DNA of 64,000 nt from Agrypnia vestita (taxonomy: Eukaryota; Arthropoda; Insecta; Trichoptera; Phryganeidae): positions 45,366 through 109,365 of the forward strand of contig JADDOH010010921.1 in assembly GCA_016648135.1 (NCBI GenBank), given 5' to 3'. Below, one piece after another: positions 53,353 through 63,639 of the stretch (positions are counted from its first letter, which is position 1; every line of letters starts with the position of its first letter). Both the position numbers and the translations under genes were made by a program. The notes under the pieces are model-generated. The model saw only the letters and a list, made by a program, of their open reading frames with translations, searched no databases and was not told the origin of the DNA.

Positions 53353-55096
53353 TTTTAGATGTAAGTTAATAATATGTATGCATTGAACATAATGTTTGTA
53401 ATGTACATATTATGTAATAAATAAAAATTGAAATTGAAATTGAAAATTGAAACTCATTAAATGTTTATTGAATCTTGCTATTGTGGTAATATAATTGTAA
53501 ATATCCCTTAAACAAATAAAAAGACAAATTTTCTCAGATTCCTCAGACGAGTGTCGGATACTATAATCGGGACCATTGGAGATCTTGATGTTATTTACGT
53601 TAGTTATACCATCGAAGATGCAAGACGTATGACCTGTCTTTTTTCTACTGATCTTAAGACTATCTGTTTCCATTGCTTCTAACCAAGAGTTTAGTTTTCA
53701 GATATTCTGAAGACATTCAGTGACTTAACAATTAAAAATGGTACTTGTGCGATGACGGACGGAATCGCCACCACCGCACGCGGGTCGGGTATTAGGGAAG
53801 AAATATTTTCCTTCCCAATCTCCGCCGATAATGATTGATCCCCTGACACGCGAAATACACTACGCCAAAGCTAACTACGTCCACAGCTGATGAATTATAC
53901 TTACAGCTTTTTCCTAGTGTGTCGAGTGCGGATTCAATCTCCAATTCTCCCGGCTACGTCGAGCCCGAAACAGGTCGATCTGTCAGAGTCGGGATTGCCC
54001 TTTCGGGATCCCTCGAGGTTAGAATTTCCAATCCCGCGGGATCCCTAGGGATCGGGATCCCGAATACTTTTGTGTTTTTTTGTTTGTTTATAGAGCTGAA
54101 GAGCAATTAACGACGACGCCTTGCATTTTTATATCAGCAAATTTAATAAAATATTCATTATCAATCATCGCTTTCAAGTTTTTGTAGGCGTTTTTACAAG
54201 CTTTAGTTGATAAACTCGTCCGATTTTTCGGTTCGGCATTGATCTCGTAAAATGCCTCGCGGGATCTGTTTGGACCAATCAAAATCATTTCGCGGCCGGC
54301 AGCCCGGCGATCACGAAACAGTACTAAAATATTAACACATTAGCTCTGATGATGAAGCCTGTAATAGGACAAAAAAAGCCGTTGACGCGCGGCAGAATAC
54401 CTCAGAAAATAAAGTACATTTTTCGTAATGTTTCCGACCCCCGTTCCCGGAGATAAATGTATTTAGATAGGTTTATATGAAACGTATCCTTTGAGTGAAT
54501 TGTGAGAAAAATACGGTTCTATTTGTCAAACAAATTCAACATTGCGCCGCGGAGCTGACAGCGGTGTTGGATATTTCGAGAGATATCTTTAAAACATTTA
54601 CAATATCGGAAAGCATTCGATTGAATGGACGGATTCCTGAATTATTATCTGTAAAGATGCCTCTCTCAATACCAGCGGTTCTCAAGTTTCAGTCACCCAG
54701 GGAGCCCACCAAAATATACATATTGAAAATTCCAGAAAAGGATAAATTATTACATTTGACCTAACTATGGAGTACGAGGATCCATTTGGTCGTACATAAG
54801 TGCAAAAAAAAACATGGCAGCTACAACAAATTACAAAATAAATCTTCTCATTTTTCTTCTTCGTCTTCTTCAGAACTGTTTTAAGCCGAGGAGTATCGCG
54901 TGTCACGTGATTGATCTTGTAATGCATGTGTACACTTGTGTATAATAATAATTATTTTTTTATTAATAACGTAGGAGACGTGGGAGATTAATAAAGACGT
55001 GAAAAAAGAAAAGTTGCGTGACCGCGCAATGTGAGCCGCGCGTTAATTGCATGACACATTGTAATAAACGAAATCGAAATTATTATATTTAATTAA
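53353..55096. other. No gene; cluster of GGGATCCC palindromes at 54005-54062
   Basis: Mostly AT-rich. 53930-54062 contains several GGATCCC words; 54088-54288 has a 66-codon antisense ORF with no domain I recognise. Confidence 0.35.
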
Positions 55097-55560
55097 TGTC
55101 AGGGAATCATGGCTATGTGACGCAAATGAAACAGTTAAACTATTTAAACTTTTATTTACTACACAAAGTCACTGGACACGAATTTAATCAGAGCACAGTT
55201 CTTTAATTCGCACTAATTGTCTCAAGAGTATTTCACACAGGTTCGCATTAATTCACGTCACTAGAATCTTCGCTGCACGTTTTTTCTATCGCTAAGTCGT
55301 TCCGCTCAATTTCGCGCGTAAGTACTCACTCGCGCCGGATGTCTGTCGCTTGTTCAAACTGCTGGCCAAAGTTCGCTTTTATCTGTGTATCGCAGAAATG
55401 TCACAAATCTGCCCGCCCGCGCGCCGGTCGTTGCTTTTATACATAAATGTTGGTTTCGAGAATAATCCAGTTGATTCTAGATTCATGTGGACCGTTCGAG
55501 GGATTTCGATAATGTGCAGTTACAACATTTCAGAACAATTCAAATGATTGCAAACTAATT
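55097..55560 (-). mobile_element. LTR-like block, antisense
   Basis: It starts TGTCAGGGAATCATGGCTAT, then ACAAAGTCACTGGACACGAA and ATCTTCGCTGCACG, paralleling 37260-38100. No target duplication was found. Confidence 0.35.
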
Positions 55561-55859
55561 ATTTAAAAATTTGAATCTTCAAAGCATTAGAAACGAAAAC
55601 TGTGGAATAATCAATATTTCGTCATGTCTTTAGAATATTTAAAAGCTTCATATCTTATGATAGGATTGACATAACGAGCTAAAAGAACTCGCATTGACCT
55701 ACAAATATAAAACAGAATAATGTGTGTGACAACAGAATTATGACCGGATTGCATTATTTGGGAGGGTTTGCTCTTTGAGAAGAAAAGATTTTTCGCTGTT
55801 TTATTAAGATATTATTTTTTACCATAATAAACACCATTTTTTAAATCCTTTACATTAAT
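55561..55859. other. No feature seen
   Basis: AT-rich spacer. Confidence 0.4.
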
Positions 55860-56110
55860 TTAAAATATGTTTTATTTTAACTCTGTAATACACACACACA
55901 CACACACACATGATATGAGTAATTAATTACTACTATCGTTTCGACGAGAGCAGTCCCTCTCATCATCAGGTATAGATAATAACTAACTTAAAAATACAGA
56001 ATTTATCAATCTACTCATTAGGGTTGGTCAGGGGGCGCGCGGTGCGGAGGGGTATTTTTTTCCGCAAAAACCTTTATGATTGGTTAAGTGGACTGAAATG
56101 TGATATTATT
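55860..56110 (-). mobile_element. Penelope-like element remnant, family B copy 3
   Basis: Antisense. It has the family tail (AAAATATGTTTTATTTTAAC), a (CA)n run, a decayed ribozyme at 55928-55975, and the 3' coding edge ending near TGGACTGAAATGTGATATTA, as in the 59-kb copy. Confidence 0.7.
55928..55975 (-). ncRNA. Hammerhead ribozyme relic, PLE family B copy 3
   Basis: On the minus strand: CTATAC, CTGATGA, T, GAGAGG, then CTCTCGTC where a clean CCTCTC is expected, GAAA, CGATAG, TA, GTA. The core words survive but stem II is disturbed by a small insertion and the stem III palindrome by one base. Confidence 0.5.
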
Positions 56111-56563
56111 TACTAGTTCCAGGTATAGGATCTTGAATATATTTTATAATAATAATATATTCACATTATTTCATGAGTTTATACGAAAAATGTTACTCTT
56201 AAAAGGGCCTGTACACGCTTTTCGTATTTGCTCTCGATTTGCTAAATTTAACGTAAACTTATTAAATCATTTTGCAAAACCCATAGCTAAACAGGCTTTT
56301 AATCAATTTTATTACGATAGATACATTTACTCTTGAAGCATTTTCTTAAAAAAATATGAACAAATATATCATTATATTTCATTAAAAAAATTATATCCCC
56401 GAAACACTATTTTAGTTTTCATGCAATAGAGTTATCTTTGGTACACTTAATCTCGTATATTTTCAAATAAACACCTAATATATTATTTAAAAATTGATTT
56501 ATACAGTTTGAAGAAGAAGTGGTGCTATTCAGACATTAATATTTTTCGGCAAGTTGTTAAATA
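56111..56563. other. No certain feature
   Basis: A short sense frame at 56190-56336 ends FAKPIAKQAFNQFYYDRYIY-stop. I cannot assign it. The rest is AT-rich. Confidence 0.35.
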
Positions 56564-57764
56564 TTAGGTCCTTACATATGAAATTGGCGTTTTGCCGTAC
56601 TGGCAAATTTGATCTCAAATATCTTCTCTTTGGTTAGGAATTCCAAATCCAAATTATACAGCTATTTACTCATGTATTTGTGTTTTGAAAATTATAATTC
56701 ATTTGTTTTTTCCTCAATTGTTTTTTTCTTTGCGTCACTCAGTTTACAAAATGAAAAACTTGAAATATCGCGTTATTTACGAGTACGAGTTCCACCGTGG
56801 CACCAGTGCTGCAGAAACGGTTCGAAGGATTAATGATGTGTATGGCGACGGTGCCGCAAAAGAAAACACAGTGCGTTTTTGGTTCCAACGTTTTCGTTCT
56901 GGAAATTTCGACCTGCAGAACAAGCCCCGTGGACGGCCGGAGACCAAAGTTGATAATGAAGAATTGAAGGCTATTGTGGAAGCGGATCCATCGCAAACCA
57001 CATCCGAGTTAGCTGCAGGCTGCGGTGTTAGTGATAAAACTGTTTTAATCCATTTGAAGCAAATTGGTAAGGTGAAAAAGCTTGAAAGGTGGGTACCTCA
57101 CGAATTGAGTGAAGCAAATCAACAAACGCGCGTTGACTGCTGCGTTGCATTACTCAAACGGTACAATAATGAAGGGATTTTAAATCGAATCATTAGCTGT
57201 GATGAAAAGTGGATTCTGTATGACAATCGGAAGCGCTTATCGCAATGGCTGAACCCTGCCGAACCAGCCAAACCATGCCCCAAGCGAAAATTGACTCCAA
57301 AAAAGTTACTTGTGAGCGTTTGCAAACCATGATGGAAAAGCTAGCTGCTAAACAACCGAGGCTGGTTAATCGCTCTAGGCCACTGCTGCTCATGATAACG
57401 CTAGACCACACACTGCACAACAGACGGCTACCAAATTAGAGGAGCTTCAATTGGAATGTCTAAGACATCCACCGTACTCTCCGGACCTTGCCCCAATAGA
57501 TTACCATTTTTTTCGAAATTTGGATAACTTCTTGCAAAGGAAAAAATTCAACTCCGATGGGGCAGTCCAAACGCCTTCAAAGATTTTATTGATTCCCGTC
57601 CGAATGGTTTTTTTAGTAAAGGGATCGATGAACTACCTATGAGATGGCAAAAGTACATAGATAGCAATGGTACATACTTTGATTAAATAAATGTATGATA
57701 ATAAAAAAAAATCGGCTTTATGTTCCTCCCATACGAAACGCCAATTTCATATGTAAGGACCTAA
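56564..57764 (+). mobile_element. Mariner element, copy 3 (1,201 bp)
   Basis: TA at 56562-56563 and 57765-57766 flank it. The left end is TTAGGTCCTTACATATGAAA and the right end is its inverse. It is the shortest of the three because of an internal deletion. Confidence 0.9.
56751..57685 (+). pseudogene. Mariner transposase, copy 3, deleted and frameshifted
   Basis: It begins at the homologous ATG and reads well through WVPHEL and the first Asp (SCDEKW) to KKLLVSV. There an internal deletion joins GAGCGTTTG directly to CAAACCATGATGG, losing about 80 bp and shifting frame. One base is then lost in CTGCTGCT|CATGATAACG just before the second Asp, and another small deletion hits CAAACGCC near 57570. 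YSPDLAPIDYHFF retains the third Asp. It is non-functional; it could persist only by using another copy's enzyme, as the termini are intact. Confidence 0.9.
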
Positions 57765-57766
57765 TA

Positions 57767-58242
57767 TTATATATCGTTTTAAAAAGACAAAAATTAAACG
57801 TTCTGTTTCCTATATTGCAGCATCCATAAAACCGTTCGTCTTCACATTTTTTAAATTATTTCCAAATCTAAAAATGTAGTCGGATTTAAAAATATTGACA
57901 TCCTTTGGAAGCGCTCTCGTCGAGTCTCTGAAGCTCTGACAAAAGGATAAAAAATTGATATTTTTAAAAGATCCCTCTTAAGGCATCACAAGAAAGCTTT
58001 CAAAGCCAAGAAAAATTACAAGGATGGGACAAGATTGACATCTCGGATAACGTTATCATAAAAATAATTTTAAAATCGTTATTTGAAACTGATATTCTTG
58101 TAAGCCACTTTGTACGGAAAGGCTTTTAAAGGATTCCTGCGATGAGGTTGATGCATGGATAATGCAAAATTGAATAAACTGCCGTAGAGCAATGGGAATA
58201 AAATAAACATCCCATACTCAGAGAGAAAGTACAACAATTTTT
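57767..58242. other. No gene seen
   Basis: AT-rich with short open stretches but no motif. Confidence 0.4.
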
Positions 58243-58997
58243 ATAATTGAAGACCCCATGGCACGAAGTTGTTTACTAACATTTTTGTCAAAAATGAGTT
58301 AATAAGCCGTCTAAACTAAATATTGTTCGCTCTTTCCATTGGAAATAAGTTCAGAACTTAAAAATAATTAGAACATGTTCAAATCATAGGGATGAACATG
58401 TTAACTTCAGTTTTTCATAAAAATCAAATCAGCTACTAATGGGAAGAACATGTTATCTTCAATAATAATATTCATGCCATCATTCTGAAAGTAACACTGG
58501 TTAATATAAATTTTACTCTGGCAGTACTGTTAAATATTTGTTTATATTTGAAGACTATTATAATATGTACTTATATATTATTTTTCAATAATTTTAAATG
58601 GTACGTACCATGTTTTGTATTATTAATTAACATGCCAGGTATTTTGTAATTTTGGAAAATGCATGGTAAAAGTGGATAGCATTTGAAGGGTTGTTTGATG
58701 TTCGTGTTTTTCCAATTTTAAAGAGGTGTTATTCTATTAAAACTGAGTTCCAGAGGCGAAAAAATGGTTGTTAACTACATTTTTTTAGGAAAAATTAATA
58801 TATTTTTATTTTTTGTGTACAAATGCGTTTTTTTACTTTGTAAATACTTGTTTGATATTTTAGTGACATAAATCAATAAAAATTAATCTTGAATTAGCAA
58901 TAAAACAAATTTTTCAAAGGCGAAGTGCAAATGTCTAGCTATCTCAAAATGACTTGTATGTTAGTTAACAACTTCTTGCCATGGGGTCTTCAATTAT
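58243..58997. mobile_element. TIR element, 755 bp, about 38-bp inverted ends
   Basis: The left end ATAATTGAAGACCCCATGGC, A.GAAGTTGTT.ACTAACAT is mirrored at the right end (58960-58997) with two or three differences. The interior is AT-rich, non-coding, and has a repeated GAACATGTTA.CTTCA word. I see no clear target duplication. Confidence 0.7.
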
Positions 58998-59322
58998 CTT
59001 AATATTCTTCGAGTAATTTTCTGGGATATATTAAGTACCTACGAATTCTAAAAGTTATTTAACGTGTGTGTAAGCTGCGCCTCCCCATCCTATTACGCCG
59101 TATTCTAATATTGTTTGGCAGAGTGCATGGCATATATTTTTTATGTTTTTTTGACATACGATGTTTCGTATGTTTGAAATATGTATGTTTAGTTATTTTT
59201 TTTAAAACACTTAATATCATTGAGAGATTTGGCAGCTACTTCGTGGTGAAACATTATAATTTAAAATATGTTTTACTTTACTATGTAATACACGTACACA
59301 TACACAATATGAGTTATTAAAT

Positions 59323-59370
59323 AACTACTATAGTTTCGAGAGAAGCAGTCCCTCTCATCATCAGGTATAG
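59323..59370 (-). ncRNA. Predicted hammerhead ribozyme, PLE family B copy 2
   Basis: On the minus strand: CTATAC, CTGATGA, extra T, GAGAGG, loop GACTGCT, TCTCTC (one G-U pair), GAAA, palindrome CTATAG, TA, GTT. Core and stem III are intact; stem I keeps G-C and U-A, then is weak. Confidence 0.65.
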
Positions 59371-59409
59371 AAAATAACTAACTTAAATACAAAATTTATC
59401 AATCTAATC

Positions 59410-59830
59410 GGGTAGGTCAGCGGGACGCGCGGTGGGGAAGGGTATTTTTTCCCAAAAAGCTCTAGGAGTGGTGAAGTGGACTGAAATGTGATATTATTTA
59501 TTAATGTGTTTCTAGAATTCAATTTTTTTATGATTTCAACGGTTTCCAAACTATTCGTTATCCATCCTCTATGAGGAACCGAGTGGAGTAATTTTAATTT
59601 GTGACTATCGAAACAATGATTAGTGTTAATTATATGATTGGAAAATTCGAGGAAATTGTTATTTTTTAAGCAGCGGCGATGTTCTTTTATGCGTGTATTT
59701 AAGTTTCTAGTGGTTTTGCCTATAGAAATATTTTTTATCACAATCTCCGCAAGTTATTTCATATGTCTCGCTTTTTTCCAACATACCTACCTATTTTTGT
59801 TTTTTAATTTAAAAGAATTTTACCAATATT
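59410..59830 (-). pseudogene. PLE GIY-YIG endonuclease, frameshifted
   Basis: Upstream frame: MLEKSETYEITCGDCDKKYF, YRQN; downstream frame: IGKTTRNLNTRIKEHRRCLK, NHIINTNHCFDSHKLKLLHS, VPHRGWITNSLETVEIIKKL. Together they give the PLE layout Y.I.C.DC...Y.GQT.R.L..R..EH, but with one frameshift at the YIGQT junction (59740 region). It is the homologue of 39560-39870 and keeps the N-terminal Cys pair that copy lacks. Confidence 0.75.
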
Positions 59831-59990
59831 ATTATTTGTGTGATAAGCTGGTCTAATGTGAGTGGGGAAACAATTTATAATTTTTGTAGAAATCGGTTCA
59901 TTATATAGAGTTTTTCGCCAAAGTGTATTATCAGTGGTTTTAATGTTTTTGCCCGAGTATAAATAAGTTCAATAAGTTTATTATTAATTT

Positions 59991-60506
59991 CTACTCCCTT
60001 TTTTTACTCGTGGCGTGTGCTTGCTTGACGAAAAAACTTTGGATCGATTTTTAACCCTTTTCCCGTGATTCAATCGAGCTGAAACTTTGCAAGCAGACTC
60101 GTGGCGACGATCAAGAAGATCTATCAAATTTTCGTAAAAAAAAAAAAAAATTTTGGATTTTTCAAATTTTTAATGGTTTTTTGATACAACCCAAGTGGGT
60201 TGTTGAAAATATTGTATGAATATATTTCAACGCGTCTGGTAGACACGGAACCTGATTATAGTATAATTTTGGATTTTCGGAAATGTTTTATCACTCCCTT
60301 TCGTAGCGTCGCTCGACCGAAGCCCAACGCGTAGGTTAAGTGCCAAACCAGTTTCCACTAGTAAATGAGAAAGCGAATATAATAAAAACTTGGTTTTCAT
60401 TGGTTACTTTTTTTAATTTTATCATTCTATCTATTAACACGCAATCATATTTCAAATTCCCATTTTAAATTTTGATCAAAAACTACTCCTAGATATTTGG
60501 CTACCT
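59991..60506. other. No gene seen
   Basis: AT-rich with an A run at 60137. Confidence 0.4.
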
Positions 60507-60877
60507 ATTCACGATCCATGGAGAGATCCATGCTTGGAGTAAGCCTAAGAGATAGAATTAGAAACGACGAAATTAGGCGCAGAACTAGAGTAGTGGATGT
60601 CACGGATCGTGTAGCGAAGCTAAAATGGCAATGGGCAGGACACGTTGCAAGACAGGATACTACAAGATGGCCGCCCAGAGTTCTGAAATGGAGACCTCGG
60701 GAAAATAAAAGAGGCATCGGAAGACCTCAAAAGAGATGGGCCGATGATATTGTCGCTGTGGGGGGAAAGAAATGGCTACAATTAGCCAACAACAGGGAAG
60801 AATGGAAAAATAAGGAAGAGGCCTATTTCTAGCAGTGGAAAGACGAAGGCTGATGAAGAAGAAGAAGATTCACGATC
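60507..60877 (+). mobile_element. RTE-type LINE 3' end with 10-bp TSD and (GAA)n tail
   Basis: ATTCACGATC at 60507-60516 and 60868-60877 brackets the insertion. The frame reads SMLGVSLRDRIRNDEIRRRT, VAKLKWQWAGHVARQDTTRW, GRPQKRWADDI, KKWLQLANNREEWKNKEEAY-F-stop, a C-terminus that recurs widely in insect RTE-type proteins. The tail is GAAGAAGAAGA. Confidence 0.85.
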
Positions 60878-61008
60878 AATTGTGGGACAGTTATGTGTTG
60901 TCTTTGTATCGAGTATGCGCTTTCCGTGTACGAATATTTATTGAAAAAATATAGTAAGATGAGATAGACACGTCCGAAGACAAGAGACGGAGTGCAGCAT
61001 CTGAAGAT

Positions 61009-61009
<1 letters not shown>

Positions 61010-61040
<31 letters not shown>

Positions 61041-61780
61041 TGTTTATGGAAGACCAACAGCACAAAAAAAAGCATAGAAAACATTGATACAATATAGATG
61101 GCTAATTACAGGTCTCCACATTTAGAAATATTTCAGTAATGATAAATATTTATGATATACTAAGGCATATTAATTATATAGAAAGAAAGAATAAAAAATT
61201 TAAACAAAAGATAAAGAAACTTAATTATTACGTGGAAAAAAATTCAGCACTCAAAATTTTTCTTAATCTTGTGTGGCTGCACTCGAACAGATCAATATCC
61301 AATAATCTTATCAGTTTATTGAATGCATCGCATACCCTCAAGAAATATGAATTACGACGATAGTTGGATGAGGTAAAATCAATATGAAAGACTGGATTGT
61401 GTCTACGAGATCTACAGGGAACATGGAATTTTAGTCTATTTAATAGTTCAGGACAGTCGACGTTGCCTGATACAATTTTTAGTAGGTACATCAAATCACC
61501 TATTTCCCGACGTCTGTATAAAGGTAGGATGTGATATTTTTTGCATGAACTGTCATAATCGTCAGAAACGCAATTGAATTCAAAGTTGAGAAAGCGAATA
61601 AATTTTTTTTGAATTTGTTCCAACCGATTTACATAGATCATATACTGGGGGTTCCATACTTGCGTTGCATACTCGAGTTTGCTTCTGACAAAAGTGCAGT
61701 AAAGTACTTTCAATGTCTTTACACACTTAAAATCTTTAGACATTCTCATGATGAAACCTATCCTATATGAACCTATATGA
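61010..61780 (-). mobile_element. CR1/Jockey-like LINE, 3' part with open frame
   Basis: The antisense frame (about 61750 down to 61228) reads LKVLYCTFVRSKLEYATQVW, NPQYMIYVNRLEQIQKKFIR, FLNFEFNCVSDDYDS, LYRRREIGDLMYLLKIVSGN, VDCPELLNRLKFHVPCRSRR, then LDIDLFECSHTRLRKILSAE. These are the same landmarks as 25372-26004 in a different family. The ORF's first 45 codons run into GC-rich flank at 61805-61985, so the true 5' truncation is near 61780. The 3' UTR and (TAAA)n end match 4531-4660. Confidence 0.75.
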
Positions 61781-61784
61781 AGAT

Positions 61785-62039
61785 ATCCACATTTTGATTT
61801 GTCACGATATATCGCCTCGAGGATGCGGCCCTGGCGGCCGGAATGACGAGAGCCACATCCGATGATAAATAGCGACCGATTCCTGTCGGACCGACCGCCG
61901 CCATTACTCCGCACGACCGCGCCGCAACTTTACCGACGCGCGCGCGGCGTGGCCGCAATTCGCTCGATGCATCAGCGCGCACACATATTTAAATTAAAAA
62001 TTCATCAAACCCTGGGTCCCGCGGTGATCGAGACCTAAA
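61785..62039. other. GC-rich non-coding block
   Basis: 61805-61985 is among the most GC-rich segments outside exons (GCGGCCCTGGCGGCCGGAAT, GACGCGCGCGCGGCGTGGCC). Minus-strand ORFs run through it, but without splice sites I trust. It is unique within the window. Confidence 0.4.
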
Positions 62040-62380
62040 GCGAAATCTAGCCGTAAAACTGAAACTGTATACCGTACAACACAACAATTAAACATCGAAA
62101 GCATTACAAAAATTGAAACGCTTAAAATCATTCGCAGACTAGCAACTGGCGAAATACAAGGCGAAGACATAAAATTACACAAATACACGAAAAACACCAC
62201 CACAACACTAGAATGGCTCAAAACTATCACATAACACACTCCAAAACAAAAACAGGACAATCCCGACTAATTTGCAACGGACTAAAACTATACAATGACC
62301 TGCCACAACAGACCAAACAACAGACCACTGACAAATTCAAAACAGATGTGACAAAAAAATTAAAACTCGGCCAACTATAA
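62040..62380 (+). mobile_element. LINE C-terminal fragment, GLKLY family copy 2
   Basis: LNIESITKIETLKIIRRLAT, GEIQGEDIKLHKYTKNTTTT, LEWLKT then, after a frameshift, KTKTGQSRLICNGLKLYNDL, PQQTKQ, DKFKTDVTKKLKLGQL-stop. It is closely similar to 42600-42775. Confidence 0.75.
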
Positions 62381-62695
62381 AAAAATGACTTTGTATCTTA
62401 ATTATATTATTTTATTTTCTTATATTGAATCATGTAAAAATGTTACCCATAAACCTCTAAGGTTTCCATTACCTTTTAAATAAGTAAAAAAAAAAAAACA
62501 TGTTGCGAGTCGCGAGAAGTTAATTTAGACTTATTTCAAAATAATCCTGCTCGTGTGCGACGCTTGCTTTCCGATCAATTTTTCAAATAAAATATATGTT
62601 TTTTTTTCAATTGATTCAGCAACATTTTAGATTGACATTTAAAAAAAATATTGATTGTATCATTTGTATACATCTATTTATATCTTTGATTAATT

Positions 62696-62737
62696 ACACC
62701 AACATGTTTCGGAAATACCTTTCCATCGTCAGGGTGT
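62696..62737 (-). ncRNA. Predicted hammerhead ribozyme, PLE family C copy 1
   Basis: On the minus strand: ACACC (62733-62737), CTGACGA (62726-62732), extra T, GGAAA, loop GGTA, TTTCC, GAAA (62707-62710), palindrome CATG (62703-62706), TT (cleavage expected after it), GGTGT (62696-62700) pairing fully with ACACC. With a 5-bp stem I and a perfect stem II, this is the cleanest fold in the window. Confidence 0.75.
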
Positions 62738-62763
62738 TGTATAACTATATAATATATTGTGTT

Positions 62764-62801
62764 CCTGATGATGGAAAGGTATTTCCGAAACATGTTGGTG
62801 T
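62764..62801 (+). ncRNA. Hammerhead ribozyme, PLE family C copy 2 (weak stem I)
   Basis: CTGATGA (62765-62771), T, GGAAA, loop GGTA, TTTCC, GAAA (62787-62790), CATG, TT, GGTGT (62797-62801). Upstream is TGTTC instead of ACACC, so stem I has at most two pairs. Catalysis is unlikely without another strand. Confidence 0.55.
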
Positions 62802-62960
62802 AATTAATGAAACAATAATCAAAACATTGTAGATTGACATTTTTAAAAATATTGATTGTGTTATTTGTATATATCTACTTATATTATTTGATTAATTAAC
62901 ATGTTCCGGAAATACCTTTCCGTCGTCAGGGTGTTGTATAACTATATTATATGTTGCGTT

Positions 62961-63639
62961 ATACAACATCTATTTTTTATACGTTGTTATTTTCCATTGT
63001 ATCAATTATACATACTTTTATTAATATATTATATCGTACACGTACAGTATATTGATAAAAGTATGTTGCCACTATCAGTCGTAAAACACGGTTAATACAA
63101 CATTCGTAGACGTTCATCATAGAAAATTCTCAATATTCGGTCTCGCCCCTAAGACGATTACTGGTCATATGATTCAGGGCGTTGACCTTGGAACCCGAGT
63201 TAACCTGCTGACTCGTCGTCACCCGGAAACAAAGGAGGAATTATAGAAAAAGATCACAAGTGACGTCGCGGTAGCTCGAGTCGTGGCTCCATCATCGGAT
63301 AGGACGGACCTCTACCGCGCGCCCAGACTTTCTTTGCCCGTGCCTTTTATGTTATAATACTTATTTACTTTCACGCGCTCTCCAGTGATAAATAAATATT
63401 TACACGCAACCCAATTCAACCAACCCAAATCCTAAAGAAGTTGCGCACTATTGCCAACCAGACAGTCGTATATCCTACAGATCCTGTGTCATCGCTCTTT
63501 AGGCCTGTTTTTGACCCACACGAGTGTCTATCTGGGATATCTGGGATATATTTGAAGCATTCTTACTAGGTGGCCAATCCATCGAATTTTTCGTTAAAGG
63601 ACTATAGCTTCTTTTCTTGTTATTTTAGCTTTTCTAATT
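62961..63639. other. No gene; GGACGGACCTC motif copy at 63295-63334
   Basis: Contains the third copy of the motif also found at 14764 and 46335 (GGACGGACCTC..CCGCGCGCCCA.ACTTTCTTT). Otherwise unassigned. Confidence 0.4.

Larger units (their letters stand above)
59215..59990 (-). mobile_element. Penelope-like element, family B copy 2 (GIY-YIG region and 3' end)
   Basis: Antisense, the longest PLE piece. In element order: a linker (INCFPTHIRPAYHTNNNIGK), the GIY-YIG frame, the hammerhead at 59323-59370 and the tail shared with 39998-40083. RT is missing. Confidence 0.82.
62617..62960. mobile_element. PLE family C ends, head to head and then tandem
   Basis: Three ribozyme-bearing ends are packed together: minus (62696-62737), plus (62764-62801) and minus again (about 62890-62935). 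Flanking text repeats with a period of about 206 bp (TTTTAGATTGACATTT and GTAGATTGACATTTTT). The third end has CCGGAAC where GAAAC is required, so its core is broken. There is no coding sequence. Confidence 0.65.

Noticed and set aside
54005..54062. GGGATCCC palindrome cluster as a regulatory array
   Set aside because: Few units with irregular spacing; no second copy in the window to support it.
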